Part shown: in pieces, positions 27,001-35,877 of the stretch
Numbering within the stretch: the stretch's first letter is position 1
How the letters are laid out: each line of letters opens with the position of its first letter
Assembly (NCBI GenBank): GCA_963813195.1
Contig: CAWEYC010000029.1
Coordinates: 62,001-126,000, forward strand
Direction of reading: 5' to 3'
DNA: 64,000 nucleotides
Source of the DNA: Roseiarcus sp963813195
GTDB lineage: Bacteria; Pseudomonadota; Alphaproteobacteria; Rhizobiales; Beijerinckiaceae
Notes under the pieces: generated by a model
The model's input: the letters and a program-made list of their open reading frames with translations, nothing else
The model's database searches: none
What the model was told of the DNA's origin: nothing
Made by a program: the position numbers and the translations under genes

Positions 27001-27993
27001 TTGAAGGTACTGGTCATCGGCGCTGCGGGTATGATTGGCCGCAAGCTATGCGAACGGCTGGCGAGAGATGGCGGGCTCGCGGGGAAAACCATCGGCGCGG
27101 CCCACCTCGTCGACATCGTCGCGCCAAGCCCGCCCGGCTTTGCGGACTTCCCGACCACATGCGAGGCTTTCGACATTGCCGCTCCCTACGTCGCGCCGAA
27201 ATTGGTCGCCGATCGTCCGGACATCATTTTCCTCCTGGCTTCGGTCGTCTCTGGCGAGGCCGAAAGCGACTTCGACAAGGGCTACGCGATCAATCTCGAC
27301 GGGACGCGCCTGCTTTTCGAGGCAATCCGGCGCGAGCATCGGCTTTCCGGCGGGGCCTATCGTCCTCGGCTCGTCTTCACCTCTTCGATCGCGGTATTCG
27401 GCGCGCCGTTTCCCGAGACCATCGACGATGATTTCTTTTCGACTCCTTTGACCAGCTATGGAACGCAGAAGGCCATCTGTGAGTTGCTGCTCGCCGATTA
27501 TTCGCGGCGAGGCTTTTTGGACGGCGTCGGTCTGCGGCTGCCGACGATTTGCGTGCGCCCCGGCGCGCCCAATCGCGCCGCTTCCGGTTTCTTTTCCGGC
27601 ATCATTCGTGAACCCCTGGCGGGACACGAGGCGATCCTGCCGGTCGCCGACACAGTCCGTCATTGGCACGCCTCGCCGCGCTCGGCCGTGGGATTTCTCA
27701 TTCATGCCGCGAGTCTCGACCTCGCCGACCTCGGCGTGCGGCGCAATCTGACCATGCCGGGCGTTTGCGCCACCGTCGGCGAGCAGATCGAAGCGCTGCG
27801 CGACGTCGCTGGCGAGGCGGCGATAAAGCTGATACGGCGGGAGCCTGACGAAACCATCGAGCGCATCGTCGCAGGGTGGCCACGCCGCTTCGACGCCAGC
27901 CGCGCGCTCGGCCTCGGCTTCACCGCCGAATCGAGCTTCGCTCAGATCATTCAGGCCTACCGGGAAGATGATTATGTCGGCCCAATCGCATGA
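27001..27993 (+). CDS. denD: NAD-dependent epimerase/dehydratase family protein, DenD-like (D-erythronate dehydrogenase)
   Basis: Extended short-chain dehydrogenase of 330 residues. The Rossmann NAD motif VIGAAGMIGRK is at 4-14. LLASVVSGEAESDF near 79 and the catalytic YGTQK near 153 are typical of D-erythronate 2-dehydrogenase, which starts oxidative breakdown of C4 sugar acids. No OtnI, OtnK or OtnC partner is in view, so the pathway is not confirmed. The start is TTG at 27001, since translation begins directly with the conserved KVLVIGAAG. The 3' end overlaps the histidine kinase gene by 26 nt. Confidence 0.75.
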   Translation: MKVLVIGAAGMIGRKLCERLARDGGLAGKTIGAAHLVDIVAPSPPGFADFPTTCEAFDIAAPYVAPKLVADRPDIIFLLASVVSGEAESDFDKGYAINLDGTRLLFEAIRREHRLSGGAYRPRLVFTSSIAVFGAPFPETIDDDFFSTPLTSYGTQKAICELLLADYSRRGFLDGVGLRLPTICVRPGAPNRAASGFFSGIIREPLAGHEAILPVADTVRHWHASPRSAVGFLIHAASLDLADLGVRRNLTMPGVCATVGEQIEALRDVAGEAAIKLIRREPDETIERIVAGWPRRFDASRALGLGFTAESSFAQIIQAYREDDYVGPIA

Positions 27994-29533
27994 AGACGCG
28001 ACCTTGAAGGCGCCGCGGACGTCGATCGCCGACGTACGCGTTGGCCTCGTTCAGCCGGTCGGCGCGGCGGCGACGAGCGCGCTCCCGCGCGGCCGTGCGC
28101 CGGGATTGGCGGGCCGCCTGCTGCTGCTGACGATCAGCTGCGTGATGCTGACGATAGGGTTGTTCTACGTTTCACGCCTTTCAGCCGCGCGCGAGAACTG
28201 GCTGCGCGACCGCTTGATGGTGGCTCATACCGCGATGCTGGTTTTCGGTGAGACGGGCGACGAAACGTTGCCCAAGGATCTTGCTATGAAAATCCTCGAC
28301 AGCGTGGGCGCCAAGACCATCGCCGTCACTCTGCCGGACAATCGGCGGCTTTTCGCGACATCGGGAATCGTGCCGACGGTCAGCGACACCTTCGAACTCG
28401 ACGATCCCTCGATGGTGGAGGCCAATCAAGCCGCTTTTCGCACCCTCTTGGCCAAGCGGGGCTCTGTTGTCAGAGTCATCGGGCACGCGCAGACCGACGG
28501 CGATCTCCTCGACATCACACTCGATCAAACGCCCCTCATCGACGCGCTGTGGCGGATTTCCAGCCACTTCCTCGCTTTGTCGCTGATCGTCTCGACGGCG
28601 GTGACCTGCGTGCTGTGGGCGGCGCTGTGGTGGATGGTGGTCCGGCCTGTGCGGCGGCTCACTTCGAGCATCATCGCGTTCGGCGAGCGCCCGCAGGAGA
28701 GCGCTCGCATCATCGCGCCAAGCGGACGCAACGACGAAATCGGCCGCGCGGAAACGGCGCTCGCAGCCATGCAAGGCTCCCTCGCCCATGAGCTGAGGCA
28801 GCGCAAGCGGCTCGCCGAACTCGGCATGGCGGTCGCGCGCATCAATCACGATTTGCGCAACATGCTCTCCGCGGCGCAACTCATCTCGGATCGCCTGACG
28901 ACAATTCCCGATCCGCTCGCCCAGCGCCTCGCGCCGCGTCTGGTGGCGACGCTGGACCGCGCCATCCTCTTTTGCCAGTCGACGCTCACCTACGGCGGCG
29001 GGCGCGAACAGGCGCCGGCGCGCCGGCGCGTCTGTCTGCGCGAGCTGGTGCGTCAAATCGTCGAGACCGCGGAGGCCGAACACGCAGGCGCGATTGCCTA
29101 CGCGATCGACATTCCGCCGAAATTCGAGCTCTTCGCCGATCCAGACCACGTGCTGCGGATCGTCGAGAATCTCTGCCGCAACGCGGCACAGGTTCTGCGC
29201 AGCCACGGCGCGCAGACCGACCGGCCGATGGCGATCCGTTTGGCGGCGATCCGCACGGACAGCGTCGCCCTGATCGAGATCAGCGACAGCGGTCCCGGTT
29301 TTCCCCCGGAACAGAGCGCGCGAATATTCGAGCCGTTCCACCTGTCGACGCGCGAGGGCGGGGCCGGTCTGGGCCTTGCCATCGCCGCCGACCTCGTTGC
29401 GCGGAACGGTGGATCGATCAGTCTCGCCCAAGCCAAGAGCGACGACTTCTATTGCGGAGCGCGCTTTCTCATCACCTTGCCGACGCCGGAAGAAGGCGCG
29501 CGCAAGCTCGGCCGCGCCTCCGTCGACGCCTGA
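27968..29533 (+). CDS. Membrane sensor histidine kinase, orphan
   Basis: 521 residues. A first helix lies at about 45-66 (LLLLTISCVMLTIGLFYV) and a second at about 196-220, framing a periplasmic sensor of about 130 residues. A HAMP-like stretch (VRRLTSSIIAFGE) leads to the H-box INHDLRN with the phospho-accepting His near residue 294. The ATPase domain has ENLCRNAAQ (N box), DSGPGF (G1), IFEPF (F) and GAGLGLAIA (G2). No response regulator gene is next to it. It overlaps denD by 26 nt, so the two are probably translated together. Signal and partner are unknown. Confidence 0.9.
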   Translation: MIMSAQSHEDATLKAPRTSIADVRVGLVQPVGAAATSALPRGRAPGLAGRLLLLTISCVMLTIGLFYVSRLSAARENWLRDRLMVAHTAMLVFGETGDETLPKDLAMKILDSVGAKTIAVTLPDNRRLFATSGIVPTVSDTFELDDPSMVEANQAAFRTLLAKRGSVVRVIGHAQTDGDLLDITLDQTPLIDALWRISSHFLALSLIVSTAVTCVLWAALWWMVVRPVRRLTSSIIAFGERPQESARIIAPSGRNDEIGRAETALAAMQGSLAHELRQRKRLAELGMAVARINHDLRNMLSAAQLISDRLTTIPDPLAQRLAPRLVATLDRAILFCQSTLTYGGGREQAPARRRVCLRELVRQIVETAEAEHAGAIAYAIDIPPKFELFADPDHVLRIVENLCRNAAQVLRSHGAQTDRPMAIRLAAIRTDSVALIEISDSGPGFPPEQSARIFEPFHLSTREGGAGLGLAIAADLVARNGGSISLAQAKSDDFYCGARFLITLPTPEEGARKLGRASVDA

Positions 29534-29628
29534 CCCACGCGCCAGCGTGAAAAAAACGCTCGTGCGGCCGTCTGACGGCGCGTGTATGTGTCCACGGCTG
29601 TCCCCTCCCCTCACCCTCTCAGGCTTCC

Positions 29629-30522
29629 ATGTCCGCCATTCCGGCCACTGTTTCGCGCACGATGTCGGGCGCGGCGCTCGCCTTGGGCGGATGGGCGGCT
29701 TTCAGCCTGCAAGACGCGATCGTCAAGTATCTCGTCGTGACCCTTCCCGTGCCCGAAGTGCTGTTCGCGCGCTCGCTGATCATCGTCGCCATCTCGAGCA
29801 TGGTCGCCAAACGCGCCGATTTCGCCGCGATGGCCGTGCGGAGCAACGCGGCGGGGATCCTGCTGCGTTCGGTGGTGATCTTCATCGCCTGGCTCGCCTA
29901 CTACCGCGCCTCGCGCTCGCTTCAGCTCGCCGAATTGGTCACCTTCTATTTCGCCGGACCGTTGTTCGTCGTCGCGATGTCGGGGCCCCTGCTGCGCGAA
30001 ACCGTCGGCGTCGGCCGTTGGCTTGCGACAATCCTCGGGTTCAGCGGCGTGTTGCTCGCGGCCAATCCGACGGGCGTGGCGGATCTGACGCCCGCCCTGC
30101 TCGCGCTGCTCGCCGCTCTGAGCTGGGCGGTCGCAACGCTGCTCGCGCGCAGCATGACCAAGGGCATCAGCACCGCGGCGATGATGGTCGGTAGCAATCT
30201 GACCTTCGCCATCGCCTGCGGCGCCCTCGCGCCGGCGATTTTCGTTTGGCCCGGCGTTCGAAGCCTGGTGTTGATGGCCGCGCTCGGCGGCATCGGGTGT
30301 CTCGGGCAATATCTTTGGTTCGAGGGCGTGCGAAGGGCGCAGGCTTCGTTGTTGGCGCCGCTGGAATACACGATGCTCGCCTACGCGATTTTCTGGGGTT
30401 GGCTCATCTTCGGCGATTGGCCCGGCACCCGCACGCTGCTTGGCGCCGCGATCGTTCTCGTCAGCGGGCTTTTGACTGTGCTCATCGAAGCGCGACGATA
30501 CAAAATCGCGGCGCGCGGATGA
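29629..30522 (+). CDS. EamA-family drug/metabolite transporter (DMT superfamily)
   Basis: 297-residue inner-membrane protein with about ten helices arranged as two EamA repeats. The first repeat has GGWAAFSLQDAIVKYL and the second LSWAVATLLARSMTK with EYTMLAYAIFWGWLIFGD near the C-terminus. These are normal DMT landmarks. It is probably an exporter of a small metabolite; the substrate cannot be inferred. It follows the kinase gene after about 95 nt and precedes the NAD kinase gene by 66 nt on the same strand. Confidence 0.9.
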   Translation: MSAIPATVSRTMSGAALALGGWAAFSLQDAIVKYLVVTLPVPEVLFARSLIIVAISSMVAKRADFAAMAVRSNAAGILLRSVVIFIAWLAYYRASRSLQLAELVTFYFAGPLFVVAMSGPLLRETVGVGRWLATILGFSGVLLAANPTGVADLTPALLALLAALSWAVATLLARSMTKGISTAAMMVGSNLTFAIACGALAPAIFVWPGVRSLVLMAALGGIGCLGQYLWFEGVRRAQASLLAPLEYTMLAYAIFWGWLIFGDWPGTRTLLGAAIVLVSGLLTVLIEARRYKIAARG

Positions 30523-30588
30523 TGGACCGTGTGTTTACGGGGCGCACACCTTCCATTATCTCTCGCACCTCCCGGGAGGGAACTGAAT

Positions 30589-31380
30589 ATGGCCGAGCTC
30601 AAGACCGCTGCGAAGGAGAACGAGGCGATCTGCTTCTTGTCGTCCGGCGCGCCGGAAGCGGACGAGGCGCTGGCAAGGCTCGTCGAGCGCTACGGCAATT
30701 GCCCACCTGAGCAAGCCGACGTCATCGTTGCGCTCGGCGGCGACGGGCTGATGCTCCAGACGCTGCATCGCATTATGCACGCGCCGAGGCCGATATATGG
30801 CATGAATCGCGGCTCGGTCGGCTTCCTGATGAACGATTACGCCGATCGCGGGTTGCGCGAGCGCCTCGCCGCGGCGCGGCCTTCGATCATCCATCCGCTC
30901 CTCATGCGCGCGCGAGACATGAAGGGAGTCGAGACGACGGCGCGCGCCATCAACGAAGTCTCTCTGCTGCGCCAGACCTACCAGGCGGCCAAGCTCGCCA
31001 TCAGCGTCGACGGCGCCGTGCGGCTCGGCGAGTTGATCGCCGACGGGATCCTGGTGTCGACGCCGGCGGGCTCGACGGCCTACAATCTTTCCGCCAACGG
31101 TCCCATCCTGCCGCTGACCGCCCCGCTGATGGCGCTGACGCCGATCTCAGCGTTTCGGCCGCGCCGCTGGCGCGGCGCGTTGCTGCCCGACCGAGCGCGC
31201 GTGAGCATCGAGGCGCTGGAAGCCGACAAGCGTCCGGTCGCCGCCGTCGCCGACCATTTCGAAATCCGCGATGTCGTCCGCGTCGACGTCGAGACTGATC
31301 ATGCGACCTCGCTGGTCCTGCTGCACGACCCCGGCCATTCGCTCGACGAAAGGATTTTGCGGGAGCAATTCGGCTACTGA
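30589..31380 (+). CDS. nadK: NAD kinase
   Basis: Phosphorylates NAD+ to NADP+, the sole route to NADP. 263 residues from ATG 30589, which has GGGAGG just upstream; a longer frame from 30529 has no such site. The ATP/NAD-binding GGDG motif (ALGGDGLML) is near residue 50, followed by YGMNRGSVGFLMN and NEVSLLR. STPAGSTAYNLSANGPI completes the conserved core. The size and short N-terminus match alphaproteobacterial NadK. nudK follows 75 nt later. Confidence 0.95.
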   Translation: MAELKTAAKENEAICFLSSGAPEADEALARLVERYGNCPPEQADVIVALGGDGLMLQTLHRIMHAPRPIYGMNRGSVGFLMNDYADRGLRERLAAARPSIIHPLLMRARDMKGVETTARAINEVSLLRQTYQAAKLAISVDGAVRLGELIADGILVSTPAGSTAYNLSANGPILPLTAPLMALTPISAFRPRRWRGALLPDRARVSIEALEADKRPVAAVADHFEIRDVVRVDVETDHATSLVLLHDPGHSLDERILREQFGY

Positions 31381-31455
31381 ACAGCCATGCAGGCCCGCCC
31401 GCGTGACCGGCCGTCAGCCGCCGGTCTCCCTCGACAAGCGAAAGGATCGTTCGGC

Positions 31456-32049
31456 ATGGCCAGACACGCAAGAATTCTCGGCGAGGCCCTTCTCGCCGAC
31501 CGACGTTTTCGTCTCACTCGAACGCGCGCCGAAATCGAGGAGGCGAATGGCGAACGGCGTATCGTCGATCACGAAATCTATCACTACAAGGGCGCTGCGG
31601 CCGTGTTGCTGATCGACCCCTCGCGCGGCGTCGTCCTGCTGGTCAAGCAGTTCCGTCTCGGGCCTTACCTCGTCGACGGCGGGCTCGACTTGATCGAAGT
31701 CTGCGCCGGAATGCTGGACGGCGACGAGCCGGAGATCTGCGTCAGGCGAGAAGCCTTCGAAGAGACTGGGGTGCGAATCAAAGCCGCCCACCACGCGTTC
31801 GACGCATTCATGAGCCCTGGCGGCATGACCGAAAAGGTCGCCTGCTTCGTCGCTCCCTACGGCCCCGAGGACCGGGTTGGCCCCGGTGGCGGCGTCGACG
31901 CGGACGAGCATATCGAGATTGTCGAAATCCTGTTCGACGACGCCCTGGCGATGATCGAGAGCGGTGAAATCCGCGACGCGAAAACGATCGCTTTGCTCTA
32001 TTACGCCAAGGCGAAGGGCAGCTTCGCCTTGGACGTCGGCCGCGCCTAG
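31456..32049 (+). CDS. nudK: Nudix hydrolase, NudK-like (GDP-mannose / ADP-ribose pyrophosphatase family)
   Basis: 197 residues. The Nudix region AGMLDGDEPEICVRREAFEETG is near residues 83-104, and MSPGGMTEK plus GGGVDADEHIEI follow as in E. coli NudK, which hydrolyses GDP-mannose. ATG 31456 was chosen because the length to the Nudix box then matches NudK; an in-frame ATG at 31387 exists. Substrate within the NudK/ADP-ribose group is not certain. The stop overlaps the stop of the L,D-transpeptidase gene on the opposite strand by 4 nt. Confidence 0.85.
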   Translation: MARHARILGEALLADRRFRLTRTRAEIEEANGERRIVDHEIYHYKGAAAVLLIDPSRGVVLLVKQFRLGPYLVDGGLDLIEVCAGMLDGDEPEICVRREAFEETGVRIKAAHHAFDAFMSPGGMTEKVACFVAPYGPEDRVGPGGGVDADEHIEIVEILFDDALAMIESGEIRDAKTIALLYYAKAKGSFALDVGRA

Positions 32050-33332
32050 TCCTGCGGCATGGCGAGCGGCTGCGCGGGGATCGCCGAGGCGACCGGGCCG
32101 GGGCCCGCGCCGTCGCGCTGGTAAACGTCGGGCCGGAACTGCACGATGCCGTCGGGCGTCGCCCAGGCCGTGATATAGACCCAGTAGACGTTGACCGGCT
32201 TCTCCAGCTTGACGTCGACGCGTTGGCCCGAGTTGATCACCTGGTCGATCTGGTCGCGCCCCCAGCCCGGGTTGTCCTTAAGCAGCCAGGCGACATAGTC
32301 GCGCACGTCCTGCACACGCACACAGCCCGACGACACGAAACGGAAGTCGTCGCCGAAGATGCCCTTGGAGGGCGTGTCGTGCATATAGACGCCGTAGGGA
32401 TTCGGGATGTTGATGCGCACGAAGCCGAGCGAATTGATGTCCCCGCCGGTGTCCTGACGGTATTTGTAGTGCGTCGCCTCAAGCGAGTTCCAATTGATCG
32501 AATGCGGCGAGACCTCCTGCCCTTCCTGATTGAAGACGCGAATCTTCTCCGCGGTGAGATAATCGGGATCGGCCTGCATCTTGGGGATCAAGTCTTTCTT
32601 GATCAGCGACGGCGGCACCGTCCAGAACGGGTTGAAATTGATCTCGGTCGCCCTGGTCTGCATGATCGGCGATTGACGATCGATCTTGCCGACGCCCGCC
32701 GCGTGATGCGAATAGACCACCCCGTTCTCGACCGTCTCGACAGTGGCGGCGGGAATGTTGACCATCACGAAGCGGTCGCCCAGATCGCCCGAGAAGGTGC
32801 GCAAGCGTACGATATTGGTCTCGAGTTGCTGCAGTCGCGCCTCGGCGCTGACGTTGAGCGCGGTGAGCGTCTCGTCGTTGACGGCGCCGGTCGGATTGAT
32901 CCCGTGCCGGATCTGGAAGCGTTTGACCGCGGCTTCCACGAAAGAATCGTAGGTTTGGCCCATGCCGGCGACCGGATCGAGATCGCCCGACACGATCAGG
33001 CGCTGGCGGAGCGCCTGCACCGCTTTCGTCCTGACGCCAAGTTTGAGTTCGGCGGCCGGAACCTGATTCCACCCGCCGCGCGCCACGATGCTCTGATAGG
33101 TTTGGATCGCCGTCTCCGTCGCCGCGACCGTGGCGGGCGAAAGCACTGGGGTCGCCTCGCGGCCGACTGAAATCCGTGCGGACGTCTCGTAGCTTTGTCG
33201 CCATTCGGCCTGATCGTCCGCGTCCTGAGCGCGGGCGCTAAAACTCATCAACCCCAACCCGGCGAACGCGCAAATGGCCGCGCCTGAAACAAAGGCGCGT
33301 CGATCGACGCGCGAAAAACGAATTCCAACCAT
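32046..33332 (-). CDS. ldtP: L,D-transpeptidase with peptidoglycan-binding domain (LdtP type)
   Basis: Periplasmic YcbB-like L,D-transpeptidase forming 3-3 peptidoglycan cross-links or attaching outer-membrane proteins. 428 residues from ATG 33332. A signal region with paired arginines (DRRAFVSGAAICAFAG) ends at ARA near residue 35. A peptidoglycan-binding domain spans about 100-160 and the YkuD catalytic domain about 185-390. The active-site stretch has HDTPSKGIF and SSGCVRV with the catalytic Cys near 337. It lies downstream of ldtR on the same strand, a pairing known in Rhizobiales and Liberibacter, where LdtR controls ldtP. Confidence 0.88.
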   Translation of the reverse strand: MVGIRFSRVDRRAFVSGAAICAFAGLGLMSFSARAQDADDQAEWRQSYETSARISVGREATPVLSPATVAATETAIQTYQSIVARGGWNQVPAAELKLGVRTKAVQALRQRLIVSGDLDPVAGMGQTYDSFVEAAVKRFQIRHGINPTGAVNDETLTALNVSAEARLQQLETNIVRLRTFSGDLGDRFVMVNIPAATVETVENGVVYSHHAAGVGKIDRQSPIMQTRATEINFNPFWTVPPSLIKKDLIPKMQADPDYLTAEKIRVFNQEGQEVSPHSINWNSLEATHYKYRQDTGGDINSLGFVRINIPNPYGVYMHDTPSKGIFGDDFRFVSSGCVRVQDVRDYVAWLLKDNPGWGRDQIDQVINSGQRVDVKLEKPVNVYWVYITAWATPDGIVQFRPDVYQRDGAGPGPVASAIPAQPLAMPQD

Positions 33333-33542
33333 CGAAAGGCCAAGCCCCGTTCTATGAAAACCAGCGTGATAACGCCCCACACCGCCGCCGCGGTTCTCGC
33401 GACGAACGCCCCCGCCCGATCCCTCGGCGCCTCTTATAGCTTGCCCGTAAGAGACGGGTCCAGTCTGGCGATTTTATGGCCGCGCCGCTTTCGCGCCCGA
33501 AGAGCTTGATCGCAACTCGGTGATCCCTAACGCAGAGACGCG

Positions 33543-33568
33543 AAAAGGGCGCCGTTGCGGGCGCCCTT
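33543..33568 (-). terminator. Rho-independent terminator of ldtR
   Basis: Perfect 9-bp arms AAGGGCGCC/GGCGCCCTT with a 6-nt loop. Read on the minus strand it ends in CCCTTTTCG, giving a short T-tract. It is about 37 nt after the ldtR stop, so ldtR is probably a single-gene transcript and ldtP has its own promoter. Confidence 0.8.
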
Positions 33569-33604
33569 CGCTCGAGATGGACTGGCAGGAAATCTAAAAC
33601 GGCG

Positions 33605-34117
33605 TCAGAGGCGATATTTGATTTGATCGGTCCAGAAGCGCTCGAGGCGCGCCAATGAGATGTTCATGCGGGCGAAATCGTCGACCATGACGCCGCCGAT
33701 CTGTTCGACCGTCATCGCGTGCTTCTCGTACAGGCCGACGATGATCCGATGAACTTCTTCGCCCTTTTCCGTCAAACTGATTCGCACCGAGCGTCGGTCG
33801 ATTCGGGAACGGGCGTGGTGGAGATAGCCCATCTCGACAAGCTTTTTGACGTTGTACGAGACATTCGAGCCGAGATAGTAACCACGGGTGCGCAACTCGC
33901 CCGCGGTCAACTCCTTGTCGCCGATGTTGAAGAGCAGCAGCGCCTGCACAGCATTGACGTCCGAGCGCCCTCTACGGTCGAACTCGTCTTTGATAACGTC
34001 GAGCAGACGGCGGTGCAGTCGCTCCACCATTGTTAGCGTTTCGAGATATACTGGACGAACCCCAGCAATTCTCTCCGTGCGGGATGCGCCTTCTTCTGTC
34101 TTAGCAAGATTCTTCAT
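33605..34117 (-). CDS. ldtR: MarR-family transcriptional regulator LdtR
   Basis: 170-residue winged-helix regulator. The DNA-binding part includes LTAGELRTRGYYLGSNVSYNVKKL (helix-turn-helix, about 69-92) and ARSRIDRRSVRISLTEKG (wing, about 101-118). Helices at both ends make the dimer interface. The GYYLGSNVSYNVKKLVEMGY stretch is characteristic of LdtR, known from Liberibacter and Sinorhizobium to regulate L,D-transpeptidase ldtP and osmotic tolerance. The ldtP gene is indeed the next gene downstream. A 20-bp near-perfect palindrome 114 nt upstream is a candidate autoregulatory site. Confidence 0.88.
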   Translation of the reverse strand: MKNLAKTEEGASRTERIAGVRPVYLETLTMVERLHRRLLDVIKDEFDRRGRSDVNAVQALLLFNIGDKELTAGELRTRGYYLGSNVSYNVKKLVEMGYLHHARSRIDRRSVRISLTEKGEEVHRIIVGLYEKHAMTVEQIGGVMVDDFARMNISLARLERFWTDQIKYRL

Positions 34118-34230
34118 GACACACTCGCCTGTTCGACTGTCCCCGGCCGAGATTATTATTCGGTCCGCTTATGAGTAGGACTATATCTTACGGCTATGAA
34201 GACGAGTTTAAGAGTCAAGATGAATCGAGG

Positions 34231-34250
34231 GTTTACTAGATCTGGTAAAC
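34231..34250. promoter_or_regulatory. Candidate MarR/LdtR operator palindrome
   Basis: GTTTACTAGATCTGGTAAAC is a palindrome with a single mismatched pair, in an AT-rich island of otherwise GC-rich DNA. It is upstream of ldtR and of the right size for a MarR dimer. Assignment to LdtR is inference; no identical copy was seen before ldtP. Confidence 0.55.
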
Positions 34251-34312
34251 TTGAACTGAATCAAATGGTTTGTTGACCTTGGCAGAACGTTAATCCGGGG
34301 CTTGGTCGCGCC

Positions 34313-34786
34313 TCAGTTCCGCTCCTGGCCGGCCTGCCAACTCATGAAAAAGTAGAGCGCCACCAAGAGGAGATCGAGCGCGACGCCGAGCGCCCCGGTC
34401 ACCGCCCCGCGCACGCCGAGCGCCGGAGAAACGGTCTCGATCGCGGCGCAAAGGAGCCAGACGACGCCGCCCCAGGGCGCCGCGAGCCACAGGCCGACGG
34501 CGGCGAGCAAGTCGACGGCAGCGAAAAACACCACCGAGCCCTGCAACGCTCGCGGCAACGCGGTGAAATCGCCGTAGCGCGGCAAAGCGCCGAGCACGAG
34601 GCCCCAGTTGAAGAGGCCCTTGGCGACCCACACCCAGGCGAGCATGCGCATGTACCAGACGAGCGCCCCCGTCCAACTCACGCGCGCCGCCAAGCTCGGC
34701 GCGGAGCGTCCGGCGAGAGGGCCCGCCCCCGAGTTGTCGACGATCTGCGTCACGCCGTCGAGGCTCTGACGCATGATGGTCTTCAT
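34313..34786 (-). CDS. Small inner-membrane protein resembling DUF6163
   Basis: 157 residues with about four hydrophobic helices after a polar N-terminus of some 40 residues. WYMRMLAWVWVAKGLFNWG and GLWLAAPWGGVVWLLCA are like the Rhizobiales DUF6163 family, whose function is unknown. It is coupled to the hydrolase gene by a 4-nt ATGA overlap (34783-34786). It is the last gene of the long ribosomal block, so it probably shares that transcript or an internal promoter. Confidence 0.7.
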   Translation of the reverse strand: MKTIMRQSLDGVTQIVDNSGAGPLAGRSAPSLAARVSWTGALVWYMRMLAWVWVAKGLFNWGLVLGALPRYGDFTALPRALQGSVVFFAAVDLLAAVGLWLAAPWGGVVWLLCAAIETVSPALGVRGAVTGALGVALDLLLVALYFFMSWQAGQERN

Positions 34787-35877
34787 CGCGGCGCTTCCGG
34801 AAACGTCAATTCGTCCGCCCCAAGCGGGTCAAAATACGCCGCGATCGCGCGTTCGTCGAGCGCCTCGTCGGGGCGGGGTCGCCATTGCGGCGATTGGTCC
34901 TTGTCGATGATCGTCGCGCGCACGCCCTCGTACAAATCGTGGCCGCGGCAAATGCGCGACACGATGCGGAACTCCACGCGCATCGCCTCTTCGAAGGACA
35001 GATCGGCCCCAAGTTCCATCTGGCGAAGCGCGATGGCCTGGCTGGTCGGCGACTTCTCCTGCATCGCGGCGAGCGCGGATCGTGCGAACGAGGAGCCGCT
35101 TTCGGCTGCGCCGGCGAGCGCGCCGAGGATCGCCTGGCGATCGAGACGAGCAAACCAGGCTTCGATGTGCGCGGCTTCCGCCATGATCTTCGGCGCCGGC
35201 GGCGGCCCGGCGAAACCGGCGAGAATCTCGTCGAGCGGCCCTCGCCCCTCCAGCGCCCGGGCGAGTTCGGCGAACGAGGCGCTGGGAACGAAGCGCTGCG
35301 CGACACCGAGCGCGACGACGTCGCCCGCCTCGGCCCGCAAACCGGTCGCGGCGAGATAGGCGCCGATGCGATGGGGCAATCGAGGGAGCGCGAAGGTGGC
35401 GCCGACATCCGGGAAAAACCCAATGCCGACCTCGGGCATCGCGAACACGCAAAGTTCGCTCGCGACGCGATGCGATCCATGGGCGCAAAGGCCGACGCCG
35501 CCTCCCATGACAATGCCGTCGATCAATGCGACGTAGGGCTTGGAAAAACGCTTGATGCGTCGGTTCAACTGGTATTCCTCGCGCCAGAACGCGAGTTGCG
35601 CGGCGTGATCGCCCGCTTTGCCCTGTTGGTAGATCAGCCGGATATCGCCGCCCGCACAAAAAGCCCGGCCGCCCGCGCTCGCGATGACGACATGCGCAAC
35701 GCGATCGTCACGCTCGAAGGAATCGAGCGCCTCGTCGATCACGCGCACCATCGCCAGCGTCAAAGCGTTGAGCGCTTTGGGGCGGTCGAGAACGATGAAG
35801 CCGGCCGCGCCTCGCCGTTCGTAACGTGCGCCCGGATCGGCCGGGGCGACGCCTCGTACGGAGAGATCCGCGCTCAT
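34783..35877 (-). CDS. Enoyl-CoA hydratase/isomerase family protein, probable 3-hydroxyisobutyryl-CoA hydrolase
   Basis: Crotonase-fold protein of 364 residues, the size of 3-hydroxyisobutyryl-CoA hydrolase (valine breakdown) rather than of simple enoyl-CoA hydratases (about 260). ALNALTLAMV, AFCAGGDIRLIYQ (oxyanion region, about 71-83), GIVMGGGVGLCAHG and MPEVGIGFFPDVGATF match that branch. The extra C-terminal 100 residues include EFRIVSRICRGHDLYEGVRA, also typical. It overlaps adk and the DUF6163-like gene by 4 nt each, so it is embedded in the end of the spc operon, where rpsM normally stands. Confidence 0.85.
   Translation of the reverse strand: MSADLSVRGVAPADPGARYERRGAAGFIVLDRPKALNALTLAMVRVIDEALDSFERDDRVAHVVIASAGGRAFCAGGDIRLIYQQGKAGDHAAQLAFWREEYQLNRRIKRFSKPYVALIDGIVMGGGVGLCAHGSHRVASELCVFAMPEVGIGFFPDVGATFALPRLPHRIGAYLAATGLRAEAGDVVALGVAQRFVPSASFAELARALEGRGPLDEILAGFAGPPPAPKIMAEAAHIEAWFARLDRQAILGALAGAAESGSSFARSALAAMQEKSPTSQAIALRQMELGADLSFEEAMRVEFRIVSRICRGHDLYEGVRATIIDKDQSPQWRPRPDEALDERAIAAYFDPLGADELTFPEAPR

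Noticed and set aside
32310..32335. L,D-transpeptidase active site SSGCVRV instead of SHGC
   Set aside because: This variant is ordinary in the YcbB branch, so it does not suggest inactivation.
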